A stretch of 64,000 nucleotides of DNA from Galbula dea. Taxonomy: Eukaryota; Chordata; Aves; Piciformes; Galbulidae. The notes beneath the pieces were generated by a model that saw nothing but the letters and a program-made list of their open reading frames with translations, was not told where the DNA came from and did no database searches. Within the stretch, counting starts at the first letter, position 1. Each line of letters begins with the position of its first letter. Where the stretch lies: positions 310,001-374,000 of the forward strand of contig VWZX01009189.1 of NCBI GenBank assembly GCA_013399015.1. Direction: 5' to 3'. Below, in pieces: positions 12,001 to 24,088 of the stretch. The translations under genes were made by a program, and so were the position numbers.

Positions 12001-15000
12001 ATCATTACCATGGGTCTGAATTTCTCTTCTGTAACATCTACAAAAGTAGATTAAAAAATGTGGCTTGTAACAGCTTAACTGCTCCTGGATACACTTGCTG
12101 TTCCTAAGTTCAAACAAACAAGAACAAAACCAAAACCTGTTTTCCAGTCATAAATATCACTGGTCATCCAGTGTCCTGTTCCCTACCCAGTCCCACCATC
12201 TAATAAACAACAGTGTATCCATCTAAAAGATGGATTCCAGCCATTTTGAAGGTCAGTTTGTACCTTGTGTCTTCTCAGCATGGCTTAGCACTCAGGAAGA
12301 TTTCCAGACAAGCCCAGCCAGTCTCTGCAGAGTGCTTACTTTAGTCATTTCAAATGTTAATAAAGAGTAACTCAAAGTCCCTTGCCTGCCGACACTGTGG
12401 CACATACTTTCCAAAGTGTCTTTTGCTTTGAATTTGGGTTTGCCTGTAATCAGCATCCCTTGCAGTAATCTTATCACTGTCAATCAGGATGAAAATATTA
12501 ACTAGGGAAAAATATGTCTATTTAGACATTCTTAGCATCATAAACTCTCTAGAGTTTAATTATGAATAGTATTAACGTATAGGCAGAGAGTTATGCACTG
12601 TCTGAATAATACATACAGATAACAAGAGAAAACAGAGTCAATAGTCAACTAAACTACAAGGGTCAGACAAATGTTTTCAGGAAAGCTAAAAATAAAATAT
12701 TTACTTAGTCTTACTGTTCAGTAATCACTTCTGAAGAAATTCATAATATCACTAAAAGTAGTATAATTTATTTAGGACTGGGTGGAAAGGTAAAAGACAT
12801 AAACCAGCAACTGACAGCTCATCAGAACACACCACTGAAGACTACAATGTACTTTGGAAAAGGGTTTAAGGATAAGAAGAAAAGGATTTTTAAGGTTGAA
12901 ATAAATATTTGTAGATATGATAGTACAGCCTCAAGAGTTCCTCTTTACATATTGAAACATTTTGTCAGCAGAGAAAAGCACATTAAATAAATACTTGCCT
13001 GTTTTTCCTTTATGCACAACACAGTTTTACAGGAGGGAACACAGGAGCAAGCAGTCACCAGTCACCACTCCTGCCCAGTATATAGATTTCAAAATGGGTC
13101 AAAAAACTACAATGGACCCTTGAGTTTAATAAAGCACTCACAATACTGAAGTGGTATTTCCCTTGCAATAACGATTGTGATGTGTGTGGAAGGAATCCAA
13201 CATAACTGAACCAGCTGGGACAAAGACTGAAGAGAACAGAACCAAAAAACACAGTGACTGCATTTGTAAGGTTGCTGTGCAGTACTCAACTAAAACAAAC
13301 AACAAAGTAACATACTTCTAGGTGAAATTACACATTATTTAAGTAAAGCCCTAGCACAAAGTTTAAGTTCTAGCTTCTACATCCTGAGAACCCAGAAGCA
13401 TCTTCAGGAGGCAGTTCCTCTTCTCACCCTCAAAATCTCATTTTTCAGGGCACAAGCCAGGGGAAAGGTGCTTTTCTTTGCAGTCTACATTTGATTTGTG
13501 GCCATTTAACAAAGAAAAAAAAATAGATCTTTGTGAACCCCCACTCTGCTCTCAGCACTGCCCAAGCTGCTTCTAGCTCTTCTACTCAAAACTTGAGAAC
13601 TTAAAAAATCATAACTTAAACTGGGTCAGAAAGCCCAAAAGATAAGACACATTCTTTCTCTCCAGTGGTTTACAACGCAAACAACAGGAAGAAACCCCCA
13701 AAGGACAGACAACTCTCAAAATTCAATGATCAGATTTAGAGACCTGATTTTTTTTTTTCTGAGGTATTTATGTGCAAAAGGGAACCAGAAGAAAGCACAG
13801 TTAAACTCCTGGGTCAGACATTTCCAGTCCTTTCTCACTATGAATTAGGTGAGGCAAACAGGGAGGCAGTTTGCAGGAAGAACTCATTCTGAAAAAGCTT
13901 TCATCAGCTGCACTGGGAAAAGCTGTTTGAATTTCAAAAAAACATTTTTCTCCATCCCTGCAACAGCAGCTAACTCTCTAATCTCAAATATTTCAAATAA
14001 AACATGCAAGAAAGAGGGGGACATGCAGTCTGCAGGTAATGATATTTGGACTAGATGTCTAAGATGGATCAGATTACTGAAGCGTGGCTTCACAAAGCAT
14101 TCTGACTGAAATGGATGAAAAATTAGTTTGCATATTTTATATTACCAATGTATATGAAATATTAAGGAGGTAAAGCTGATTTTATCACACACCAACAGTA
14201 TTTTCTGTACATGGAAAGTTCTGGTTTGTACAATGCAAGGTGCCAGTCTTCAAGTACAGAATGTTACCTCTGTCACTGAAAAAAATGTGGCAATTTGTCA
14301 ATGACATCAACCTCTGAACATATATCTACCTTAGTATCTTTTATAGAGTTGTTAGAAGCCTAAAAGGTGTCAAACACCCACAAGCCCTCTTGAAGGAATG
14401 TCATAAAACTGTGTATGTAGTTCCTCTGAAGTTCCACAGCAACAATTTCATATCCATCCATTTATTCATCCTAAATGTTCTAGTGTATTAAAAGCTACAT
14501 TATCTTTCTACACTTAAATTTCACCTCCTTTAAAGTTTGGAGAAGTTTTTTACCACTAACTACCATTATATCTTTGTGGCAAATAGATTTTTTAAAGCTT
14601 CCTTTAGTCACTGACAGGACAATATGAAAAAATCATTGCAAGAAAACACATTTGTGCTAATTTGAAGAGAACTCCACTGTTATGGCACCTCACCTTTACT
14701 CCTCCAATCCCAACAACTCTCATAACCTTCTACTCCAGCACTAGCACTGAAAATAGGAAATGCTATGCAAAGATCAGATATGTCCCCAAACACACAAGCA
14801 CCAAACAAATAGATCTTAAATTCCCAGAAATCCTCCTGCATTCTGCACTGTTCTTTTTATACCATGAGATGGAAAGTACATGATGATATAGGTGAGGTTT
14901 TTTATTATACTTCCTTTGATAATGCTGAAGCATTACATCTGATACTTTGGGTTGCTGCTTTTTCTAGTGGTACAACATGATGAAAGATCTGTCATGTGAT

Positions 15001-18000
15001 CAGAAGCAGCTACTAATGGATGAAAAATGGCAAAATTAAGACATTTTTGCAAAAGACATCTGTTTTGAACATTTTTTTACCCATCTTTATATTTACCTCA
15101 AACTTTCAAAACCTGATAGGACCACAGACATTCATACATATATATGTGGAGTTACTGGATCATTTTGTTCCAGACTCCTTTCAGTTCCTGATGTATCAGT
15201 GCTGGAATATTTCATCTGCCTCTGTGAACTCTCCTGAGCCTTCTGGGCTGCCAATCTCAAATTTTTAACCCTCATTGCTGGTTGTCCAAAACCTACATTT
15301 TCTTCCCTGTTTGATGAAAGACAATTTAAGTTTAGGCTGTGCAGAGGACAGAGGAAGTAAAAAAAAAAAGTTAAAGTAGAAAAGAACAGTCAAAGCCTAG
15401 GTAGCAGGTTAAAAGGGAATAATCAGCTCCATAGGAAAAGGAGCTAGCAAGGCCTTGTCTCTTCTCAGACTGAGCTCCCATGCGGATACTCTGATGTCTA
15501 AATAGGGCTGAAGCTTTTCTCACACTAGATGCATTAATGGTCTCTTGTTTCCATCCAGCTTCACATTATCTTCAGAACTTTTTAGAATTCAAGACATCTC
15601 TCCCTCTGTCAACTTCTGATGAAATCAGCTATGAGCTTCCAGAGGGATTCCAGAGGCCATGAGCAGGCAGTGTCAAAGAGACAGAAGGGTGTGGAACTGG
15701 GTGAAGCCAAATGGAGATGACAGACAAGAGAGGAAGCAGAAAGTTCAAGGGTTGTTTGTTTGTTTCATTATTATTTCTTCTCAATGTTCTTTTGATTGTA
15801 AAACTCAGCTTAACATTCATCTTCTCCATTGCAAACATAACTCAATTTACTTAAGCTTCCAGTTTCAAGTGCTGTAGATGAAACAGCTTCTCCTTATTTA
15901 ACTTTTCTGAGTAAGAGACATTGAAGGCAACTGGAAAGAGTTGGTAGTTTATTGTCCCTCTTTTACTCTTCTGTTCAATGCATGTTTCCATCCTATGTTT
16001 TGCAAATCAGTCTACTACCTATTACTAATTTTTGTCTGATTTTTTTAGTTATTATTTATAAAGGTAATTAGATAGATTGTCATGTCTGGGTGGAAGACGG
16101 TGCTTTGCACTGCTGCTTTATTTCCTACATGTCCACAGGTAAAAAATATGTAAGAGGTAAAAAATAAAATCATCTTCAGTATTATCTGATAGAGATACCC
16201 CATGTCATAGACTCATTTCTCCAGTTTACCAAACTGTCAACATATATACATGATTTTTGACCACTTAGAGCCTTGATTAAGCTTCAGGGAATGACAAGAA
16301 GTAAGATGCCCTCTGAGGCCCTGGTTCCAAGTCAGTGAGCCATCAAACCTCCTTCACAGGCCAGCCAGTCTCCTTAACTAAATTACATTAAGGTAATAAC
16401 AGCTGCTGCCTGATTAATTCATTTTCATATCATTTCCCACTGTAGTCTACCACTCACTTTATTCCACCATTTGAATATTTCAGTTTTACATATTTTGCTT
16501 CCCCACTGAGTTGCTTCTATGATTTCCCCATCTTGCCATTTCTTCTGCTGTACATTGCTTTCATGTTTCCAACTGCTTCCCCAGATCTCAATCTTTTGAA
16601 TCTTTTCAGTCCCCTCAGTACATGTTCCACTTTTGTATTGTAAGTCACTTCCCTTGCTCCTTTTGCATTTCTTCAGTCCAGAAGATTATGGATTTACTGA
16701 CCTCTGACACGTGGTGACACTCAGCAGGAGAAAAGTCAACGTAGCAGGTAAACGAGATCACTGCAGTGCCATGTGGCAGACCTTGGGGAGAGTCACTAAC
16801 TGAAAAATCATGGCCAGCAATGTAATCACCTTCTCATTACACACTAGAGTTTCCACACAGCTTATTATAATTCACATTGTTAAACATGTTCAATCCAGAA
16901 CAGACTCTGTTTACTTCAGAGATGGAAGCAACTAGCCGTAGCCAAGAGCAGAAAGAGATTAGGAGCAATAAAATCATAAAAACTGGCTACCAAATAGATA
17001 GGAGACATAACAGCCTGTCTCTGAAGAGGAAACTGGTGATGGCTCCCTGTGCTGCAATTCACTTTCAAAGTCACAAAACCCTTTTTGAACCTCTTGTATT
17101 CCCCTGACTAATGCCATCATTATTTCAACACTGGCTGTTCAGAACGAAACAGGTGCTATCTTGTCAAATGAGACTCTTCTGCTTTCATCATCCTGGAGTT
17201 ATTCATTGTGTATTGTTACCACTGACAAGGTTTTGGGTTGCCTGGATACCAGGTCATGCTGATAGAACTGCTAGTGATCTCTGCGTAACCAAACTTTTTT
17301 GGTGAGAAGCAGGCGAGGGCTGGAACGGCATGGAAAAGGATTGTTTTATTCCCATGTCTCATCTTCCTGGGAAAAGAAGTTCCACAAGCTTATCTCAGAG
17401 GGCTGTGGAGAGAGGGCTGGCAGAATGCTTCCAGCACCTGATTAAAATGATTCCACTCTATAATAAGCTCACATTTCTAGTCTCATTTCTAAAAGCTTTT
17501 CTTCCTCACTACTTACAACAGTCTGCTAGATTCCTAAATAAAAGGGAAAGATTAATCTGTGCTAAATTACCTGACATGGATATAAAATTATTCTGACAGA
17601 AAAGTAGAACAAAGTTTGCCCAAGGAAGTAAAAAATGTAGTACCCATCTCTCTCAGTTATGAATCCCACACAAGCTGCCAGCACCATCCAATTCACAGAA
17701 ATACTTATAGTTATCACAATAAAGGTAGTTAAATTCAGTTGAATCAGATTTTTGTCCTCAATTTGCTTTGTAACTCTTAACGACAGATGGCTTTCCAAAA
17801 TAACTGTTTTCCAGCCACATGCTTGCCTAAACTTTCCCAGGAACTTTTCCTGTAAATGTGATACATGTAGAAAGATTGTTGTAGAGGAGGCTTTATTTTA
17901 TGCAAACTGCTTTTTGTTTTTCATAGTAATGAAGCTTTATTGATAAAACATCATTTTCTGCTGAGATGCTGGAGGATCATCTCCTTCTTGTCCTGGGACA

Positions 18001-19934
18001 GGAAGGTTTCTGACAGTATTTAAGACAGAAAAAAGCTTGACCCCACCTGCAATTTCCTGCACAAAACTCTATGACTGGGTTCCCTAAAACAACTTAGTTT
18101 TTCTTACTTTTTTAATGGTTCAGACTTTGAAGACACAAATTGTGAATCTCCAAACCTCTCAAGACACACAACAGGGAAATCTGTCTTAATCAATGGCACT
18201 CATTCTCATGTAGTCAGGCAAAAAGGTTTCACCTAAATAATACACTTTGGCAGCTTGCTCAGGCATATCAATTGAAATACTGAAGTTGATTGAAATGCTC
18301 CTCAAGCCTTTAATGTTTTAAGCTAATGTTATATGGAAGCCATCGTCTATCACACACAAGTTTAGAATAAGGCAGGCTTAGCCAGCTAACAGCTTTTCCT
18401 TGGACGATGCCCTGGTCACTTTAGGCAGGCAGGGTTTGGAGGAGTCATGAAAACCATCTGCTCTAAAATGGAGAAAAAGATGTCCAGCCATGCAGTGAGT
18501 TAATCTAGTCTGTTAATTAAAACAAACCTCCTCAGTACTTTTCAAGAAGTTAATTATTAAACACAGCAATTAAAAGCCATGGATAAACAGTCTTGACCAC
18601 AACTGGTGGGAAAAATGTGCCAACTGGGTGAGGTGGTATGCAAGAATTAAAAGCCTATTGATTTGCAACCAAGCAAACAAAACCTCTTGGAAGTCCTGGC
18701 TGCTGTAAGAAAATTAAATTTACAGTAATGGATATGAAAAGGAGGCATGTATGAAGGGAGGAGGAAATGAAGGGATAGGAAGGAAATGAGAGCTGGCACG
18801 TGGTGGAAAGGACAGAAACTGAGAAAGAAGTGATACCACAAATTAGTTAAATAGATGTGATTTTAAATGCATTGTTAGAAAGAAATTCCAAGGAAGTCAG
18901 TGGATTATTTGGCTAATCACAATCCATATTGAACAGATAAAATTGTTTATTTGTAAATATTTTTGTGTTCAACAAAACTCTGCATCACTTTCATTTAGAA
19001 AGAGATGTCAAAATACAGAAGTTTTTGCCAATGTGGATGGTACATTATGAATCACATGGAAGGAGTTCCTTTGACTTCCTTCTCCTGTGACTGCTATGCA
19101 GCTGGAAAACTAAAAGCCTACGTAGGCAAAGCAGTGATGATGCAACATCAAAGTGCAGCAGAACACATTTTCAGAAGTGAAGTTAAATGGGAGGAAAAAA
19201 TATTTAAGAAAATGTACAGATCAAGTGACTTCCAACCCAAAGTCTTCCAGACTTTTTGAATGTGAACCCAAGACTCAAGCAGAGACATAACATTCCCTGA
19301 GCCTCTATGGGCAATACTAATAGGCATGCAACTTGCAACACTTTTTAACATGTATTTTTAATTTAATCCATTAGAACCACAAAGGAATAATGTATTAAAG
19401 TGATAAGTCTGTGCATTCAGTAAATAAATATCAAAGTGAAAGTCATGAAAGCTTTAGGAAAAAAAAAAAAACCTGTCAGAAAAAAAAGAGAAAAATTTAA
19501 AGCCCTTGAAGGAATACATCACAGAAAAAAATAAATTGATCTACTAAATTAATTAAGTAAATTGATTGTAAAAATTTACTACCCTATGCAATACAGAATA
19601 AGTCTCCTGGGATGCAAGTTAGCAGAGTCAATTTGAGTCTTTCAACCATGAGAAACTTGTAAAGCATCTCATAAACTCTTTCAGTAATACTGGAGAAGAA
19701 AAACAAAAACTTTTTATACATGCTAAATACCTCAAGCAATAATCTACAAAGTATTTCCCTGCATCACTTTTTGCTAAGTGTTTCCAGTTTGTCCATTTGT
19801 ATTAAAACCAAAACACAAAATATCTCATTCTTCCAATGCACATTTACTTAATTATGCTCACAGTATGTGAAAATGTCTAGATAAAAATATCTACTTATTC
19901 TCCTCCTTTTAGTTGCTTTGTTGAGCCTTTTATT
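9061..19934. other. Unique intronic sequence, about 10.9 kb
   Basis: No exon, RNA gene or recognisable transposon is seen. Local features are pyrimidine-rich sequence around 16440-16680, a polypurine patch at 18737-18793 and an A-run near 19459-19471. Many short open frames on both strands have no splice context. Confidence 0.4.
18737..18793 (+). repeat. Polypurine low-complexity patch
   Basis: A stretch built from gaagg, ggagg and gaaat blocks that is almost entirely A/G on the plus strand (pyrimidines only around 18746-18752 and at isolated positions). It has no regular period. Confidence 0.5.
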
Positions 19935-19952
19935 CATCATCATCATCATCAT
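19935..19952 (+). repeat. (CAT)6 microsatellite
   Basis: Six perfect CAT units directly abut the 3' tail of the CR1 that follows. The last units merge with the catagaat of the CR1 tail, suggesting expansion from it. Confidence 0.85.
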
Positions 19953-20215
19953 AGAATGGCTCAGGTTGGAAGGGACCTTAAAGATCATCTAGTTCCAAGC
20001 CCCCTGCCATGGGCAGGGATGCCAATCATTAGACCAGGTCGCCCAGGGCCACATCCAGCCTGGCCTTGAACACCGCCAAGGATGGGGCATCCACAACCTC
20101 TCTGGGCAACCTGTTCCAGTGCCTAACCACCCTCCTGGTAAAGAAATTCCTCCTAATCTCCAACCTAAATTTCCCCTCTTGCAGCCTGTAACCATTTCCC
20201 CTAGATATAACTAGA
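19949..20215 (-). mobile_element. CR1 LINE 3' fragment with the end of the reverse-transcriptase ORF
   Basis: The rev-comp CR1 3' UTR (catagaatggctcaggttgg, tctagttccaagccccctgcc) leads into the C-terminal part of CR1 ORF2 on the minus strand, with motifs FRLEIRRNFFTRRVVRHWNR, LPREVVDAPSL and FKARLD. The ORF2 end is still open over about 60 codons, implying a fairly young insertion. Similarity fades after tttcccctagatat near 20210. Truncated at the 5' end, with no catalytic domain. Confidence 0.92.
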
Positions 20216-20329
20216 ATCATAACTTCAGAAACTCCCCAGTTTTGGGAAGCAAGCACCTTCCTCAATTCCCTATCCCCAGCTTTTCACAGAACTGCCTATG
20301 ATTAATAACCCATTCCTCTTAATCACACA

Positions 20330-20400
20330 ATCATGAATCACAGAACCAACTATTTCTAGAGCAACTGTAAGAGATCATCTAGCTAAATCCTCTCATTTAG
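20330..20400 (-). mobile_element. Possible very degraded CR1 3' tail
   Basis: The plus strand reads gaatcacagaac followed, after a diverged stretch, by agagatcatctagctaaatcct. This resembles the rev-comp CR1 terminus (gaatcacagaat to gatcatctagtccaaccct) with many substitutions. Similarity is limited to these two short blocks. Confidence 0.35.
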
Positions 20401-21224
20401 GGCATGGCAGCAAGACCTAGGTTATTCCAAAAAGAAATTTGTCTTACCATACTTAAAAAAATATACCTGTAAAGGGTATGTCAAAAGCTCTTCTCACAGA
20501 TAAGTATCAGCATCCACTTCTTTTTACTTTTGGTTAGCAGAATCTACCTAACCTAAATCTTCCTTACAATAAAGTATGCTGATTGATTTTCTAGTTCCAT
20601 CTCCTTTCCCCACCAGCTATACAGAAAAAGTCATCAACAACTACTTAAGAAGCTAATATGTGCTAGAAAATGTTATGTTCCTTTCTAATCTTCTAAAACT
20701 AAACAAATCCCATGCCTTCATCTTTTCATCATTTCCAGTTCTTCTGGGATAGCTGCTTACTCCACAGTGACAGCATCTCACAGCTGAGATTTGATCTTTT
20801 TCCAGTTAACTCGGAGACAGACGCAACACAAGAATTGCTAAATTCATAAGGAACTGGTTGTGATCTTGAAAAGCACTTCAGCCAATGCTTCTAATAGATA
20901 TGCTAATTAACAGAGATAACCAGTCTTAATCAAACTAATTACACTGCAGATTAAAGGTATTTGGAATTTAACACAACTTCCCCTACGTATCTACATTACA
21001 TTATGGTGACCTTAGGCAGCAACCTGGAATAAATACTTCAATGTTTCTTTGAAGAATTCTTAACAGAATTTAACTGTAAAATTTAAACCACAAGAAATAA
21101 ATAAGAAGACATCATAGTGTTTATGATTTCTGCTCTTGTTTAGAACTTTGGGAGGAAAAAGCGACCCTGTCAGCTCTGGTAAAGATCAAGATGTTTTCAG
21201 AATCACTGACTCGAATTTCAGTTT
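20401..21224. other. Unique intronic sequence
   Basis: AT-rich intron. I see no exon, RNA gene or repeat in it. Confidence 0.4.
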
Positions 21225-21540
21225 CTCTTTATTGATTCCTGGACTGTGTGTGCCAGAGAAGGGCAGAGGCTCAAGGACACAGGGGAGCTGGAGGCGATGC
21301 TGGGAATACATAACCTGTTCTACTTGGGGCATCACAGCTTGACTATCAGCATTACCTGCCACCATGGCACCCAGGCACTGTGCAGCTTCAGCATGGCAGA
21401 CAATGAGACCATCCTCCAGGAAGACAGCAGCCAGGCATCCTAGCAGAGAGGACCGAGTTCAATTAAGGCAGTGCAGTCGCTGTCCCAAGGATGTGCCATT
21501 CCTTCTGTCACTCAGGTTTCAGAGTGCACACTGAAAGCAT
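21225..21540. other. GC-rich patch of unknown origin, possible retrocopy fragment
   Basis: Clearly richer in G+C than its flanks, with open reading on both strands: plus 21246-21443 (begins MCAREGQRLK) and a minus frame over about 21190-21460 with FLEDGLIVCHAEAAQ. Neither translation matches a family I recognise. No splice pair or poly(A) tail is evident. It may be a fragment of a processed pseudogene, an unrecognised repeat or simply a GC-rich island. Confidence 0.25.
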
Positions 21541-21590
21541 GCCAACAAAGGCAGAGGAACAGCAGAGAACAGAAGTTTTTTGCTGGGTTG

Positions 21591-21681
21591 AGCTTTTTGC
21601 ATGTAACCCTCTTCACAGCTCTCACTGTCAGCTTTTTGTTTGGGTGAGAGGTACGTAACCCTCTTCACAGCTCTCACTGTC
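21591..21681 (+). repeat. Imperfect tandem duplication with a perfect 27-bp core
   Basis: Copy 1 is 21591-21629 and copy 2 is 21630-21681. Both begin agctttttg and both end with the same 27 bases (21603-21629 and 21655-21681, gtaaccctcttcac...ctgtc). Copy 2 is longer by 13 bases in the middle. The perfect core suggests a recent event. Confidence 0.85.
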
Positions 21682-24035
21682 CATCTGGAGGGTTTCCACT
21701 TGAATTCAGCATTTCCTTCTCACAAAACAGATGAAAACTCTCAAAATGCCCTGCATAATTTTTTATGGAAAGCTGGTCCAACAAGGTGATTCTGACTTGT
21801 AGAGTGCATGAAATCACTGTCTGTACTGAGAGAGGTATTTTATTTATCAATTGTGTTGCAAAGATCTAACTACTCCTCTTAGGTTACAACCTCTTTGCTC
21901 CCCCCATTTCTGATACTGAGTGGTGTACTCACCAGTAAAGGTAATACCAGTAAAAGGTGATACCTTTTCAAACTTCTGTACCAGAGCTTTCCAGTGAGAC
22001 CATGTGACTAAGGTCTGAGGTGTAGAATGACAAAATGATGGCTTATTAAATATTCTCCTTACCCATTTTTATTTCTTTCTGCATCATGTTTTGGTTGTTT
22101 TCACATTTCCACAATAATAAATCCAGTGACAGAATCACAGTGTCATTGATGCCAAGAGGTTTCCACAGTAAAGAAAAGTAGGAACATAAACCTGTTAAAT
22201 GTCTGTAGAAGCTGGAAGGAAAACAATGTAGTAATTTTCTTTTAATTGCTACCCGCACATCGTCTCTCAGGGTCAATTTGAAATGCATATATTTAAACTA
22301 ATTAACCAACATACTTGTAAACATTGTATTTGTTCCTTCTTCTGCAGAGAATAAGAGCTGAAAATAAGGCAACTACAGCTTCTCTGTGCTACAGAAATTA
22401 ATGCACACACACAGATATGCATGGGAGAACAACTGTGGGAGAAGGGAATGGTGTAGGAATCCATCCTCTATCTTGTGATTATAGTAGTAAAGAAAGTAAA
22501 AACATCTAACATTTCTCAGAACTCTTGATGCAACTCTAGTGTTAGCACTGAAATGAGCAAATAAAGGTCACTTTAGATGCAAACAAATAATGAACCTAGT
22601 GGCACTTTCACCCTAGCTATGCCTCTAAGCTGACTGCTGTGTGCTTCTCTGCAGTAGCATGAGGGCACTCTTACGACTAAGCTCTCTTCTCTCCAAAGAC
22701 ATCATCATATAAACTGAAACATTTTAGAGGCATTACAAGTAATCACTATCAGTGTGCTACCAATCATCCCCCAAACACTGCCCTCCAGCTTTGTCACCTA
22801 TAGTCATTATATAAAATGAAATACACGAGGAAAACTGTTGTTTATTTAGCTATTGGTACTTTGTATCAAGAAATCAATATTCTAGGTCCCAATTCTGAAA
22901 GAAAACCAGCAAACACTTCCACTCTATCTTTGTTGATCTTTTCCTACTCTCCCAACTCATAAGGATATCAGCTTCTTGTCTAAATTAGACAAAATCGTGA
23001 AATGAAGTCTACCTCCCAACACCTCTCAACATATACCAGCAGTTGGATGAAGGCTCAGTCTAGTCACAGAATACATTGAACTGATTTGAGTTGGCAATGG
23101 ATGGTTGATGTGATAACTCATCTTTTTAACATTATTATACCTGTTCAGGTTTTGTTTGTACACTGCAAGGCCACAGAGTGTTTTAAAACACCCAATTTAG
23201 GATGAGTCCTATACTAGGAGACACACATTCTTTTCCTCAAGCCAGTTTTGTATCTTTAGGCACAAATCAGAAGCTCTGTGTTAACACAGTGTAAATTGTG
23301 CTCACTTAAGGTTTATTTTAAGTCCTTAGGTCTACTCATCCTGTTTGTTGTGAGATGTGCAAAAGTATGAAATGTTTGTAAACAGGACATGCACATGTGA
23401 AGAGGCAAATTAAATGCCTGATTAAAGAAGTTAGTATCCTCACTGTTTGCTCTTGTCCTCTTCTTCAGTTAGCTTAATTGCTCCCTTCTTGGAGCCAATT
23501 TAGTAACAACACATCTTTACCAGCTGTTATTACAGCTTACACTTCTGTCAGGAACTTATACTTCTATACATGCAGACACTTGGAGTCAGATTTCTTAACC
23601 TGCTTCAGATTGATTTCCTCCCTAGATTTGAATTAATTGCCTAAAACCAGGCACCTAGCACCATGAGAGGTGACTTGGGATGTGACACTCCACATGGTAG
23701 AGTACAGACAACACAAGGTATAATGGAGACCTACATCCTCCTGGAGGATCAGCTGGAGCCAAGTGGGACATGGCAGATTGTCTAAATTGGCACCAGACAC
23801 TACCTTCAGGCAACTGACTCATGGCCTGAGTCACTGTCACCACTCACAAAACCAGAGAAGCTGGAAATAAATGGCAAGAGACAAAGTACTGAGAACTTAA
23901 GCTTCTAGGTGAAAGAAAGATAGGTTCACATAGGCTTCCTCAGTCATCAGGGGAGGAGGTCTAAGTCTAACAAAGTATAGAAGAGACTCCACCAGTAGCA
24001 CAGAATGTTAGACTGTCAGAATTTCTAAATTTCAT
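21682..24035. other. Unique intronic sequence
   Basis: No gene, RNA gene or recognisable repeat is seen. Several short open frames exist on both strands without splice sites or familiar motifs. Confidence 0.4.
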
Positions 24036-24088
24036 CCTGTAAATATATTTTTTCCTGTGAATATAAATTTTTTCCTGTAAATATATGC
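24036..24088 (+). repeat. Short minisatellite, about three units of 18-20 bp
   Basis: Units start with cctgtaaatata or cctgtgaatata at 24036, 24054 and 24074, separated by runs of T. The unit-length difference comes from the T-run and an extra 'aa'. Confidence 0.75.

Noticed and set aside
22130..22160. gacagaatcacagtgtc resembling a CR1 tail
   Set aside because: The match stops after about 12 bases and nothing CR1-like follows on either side.
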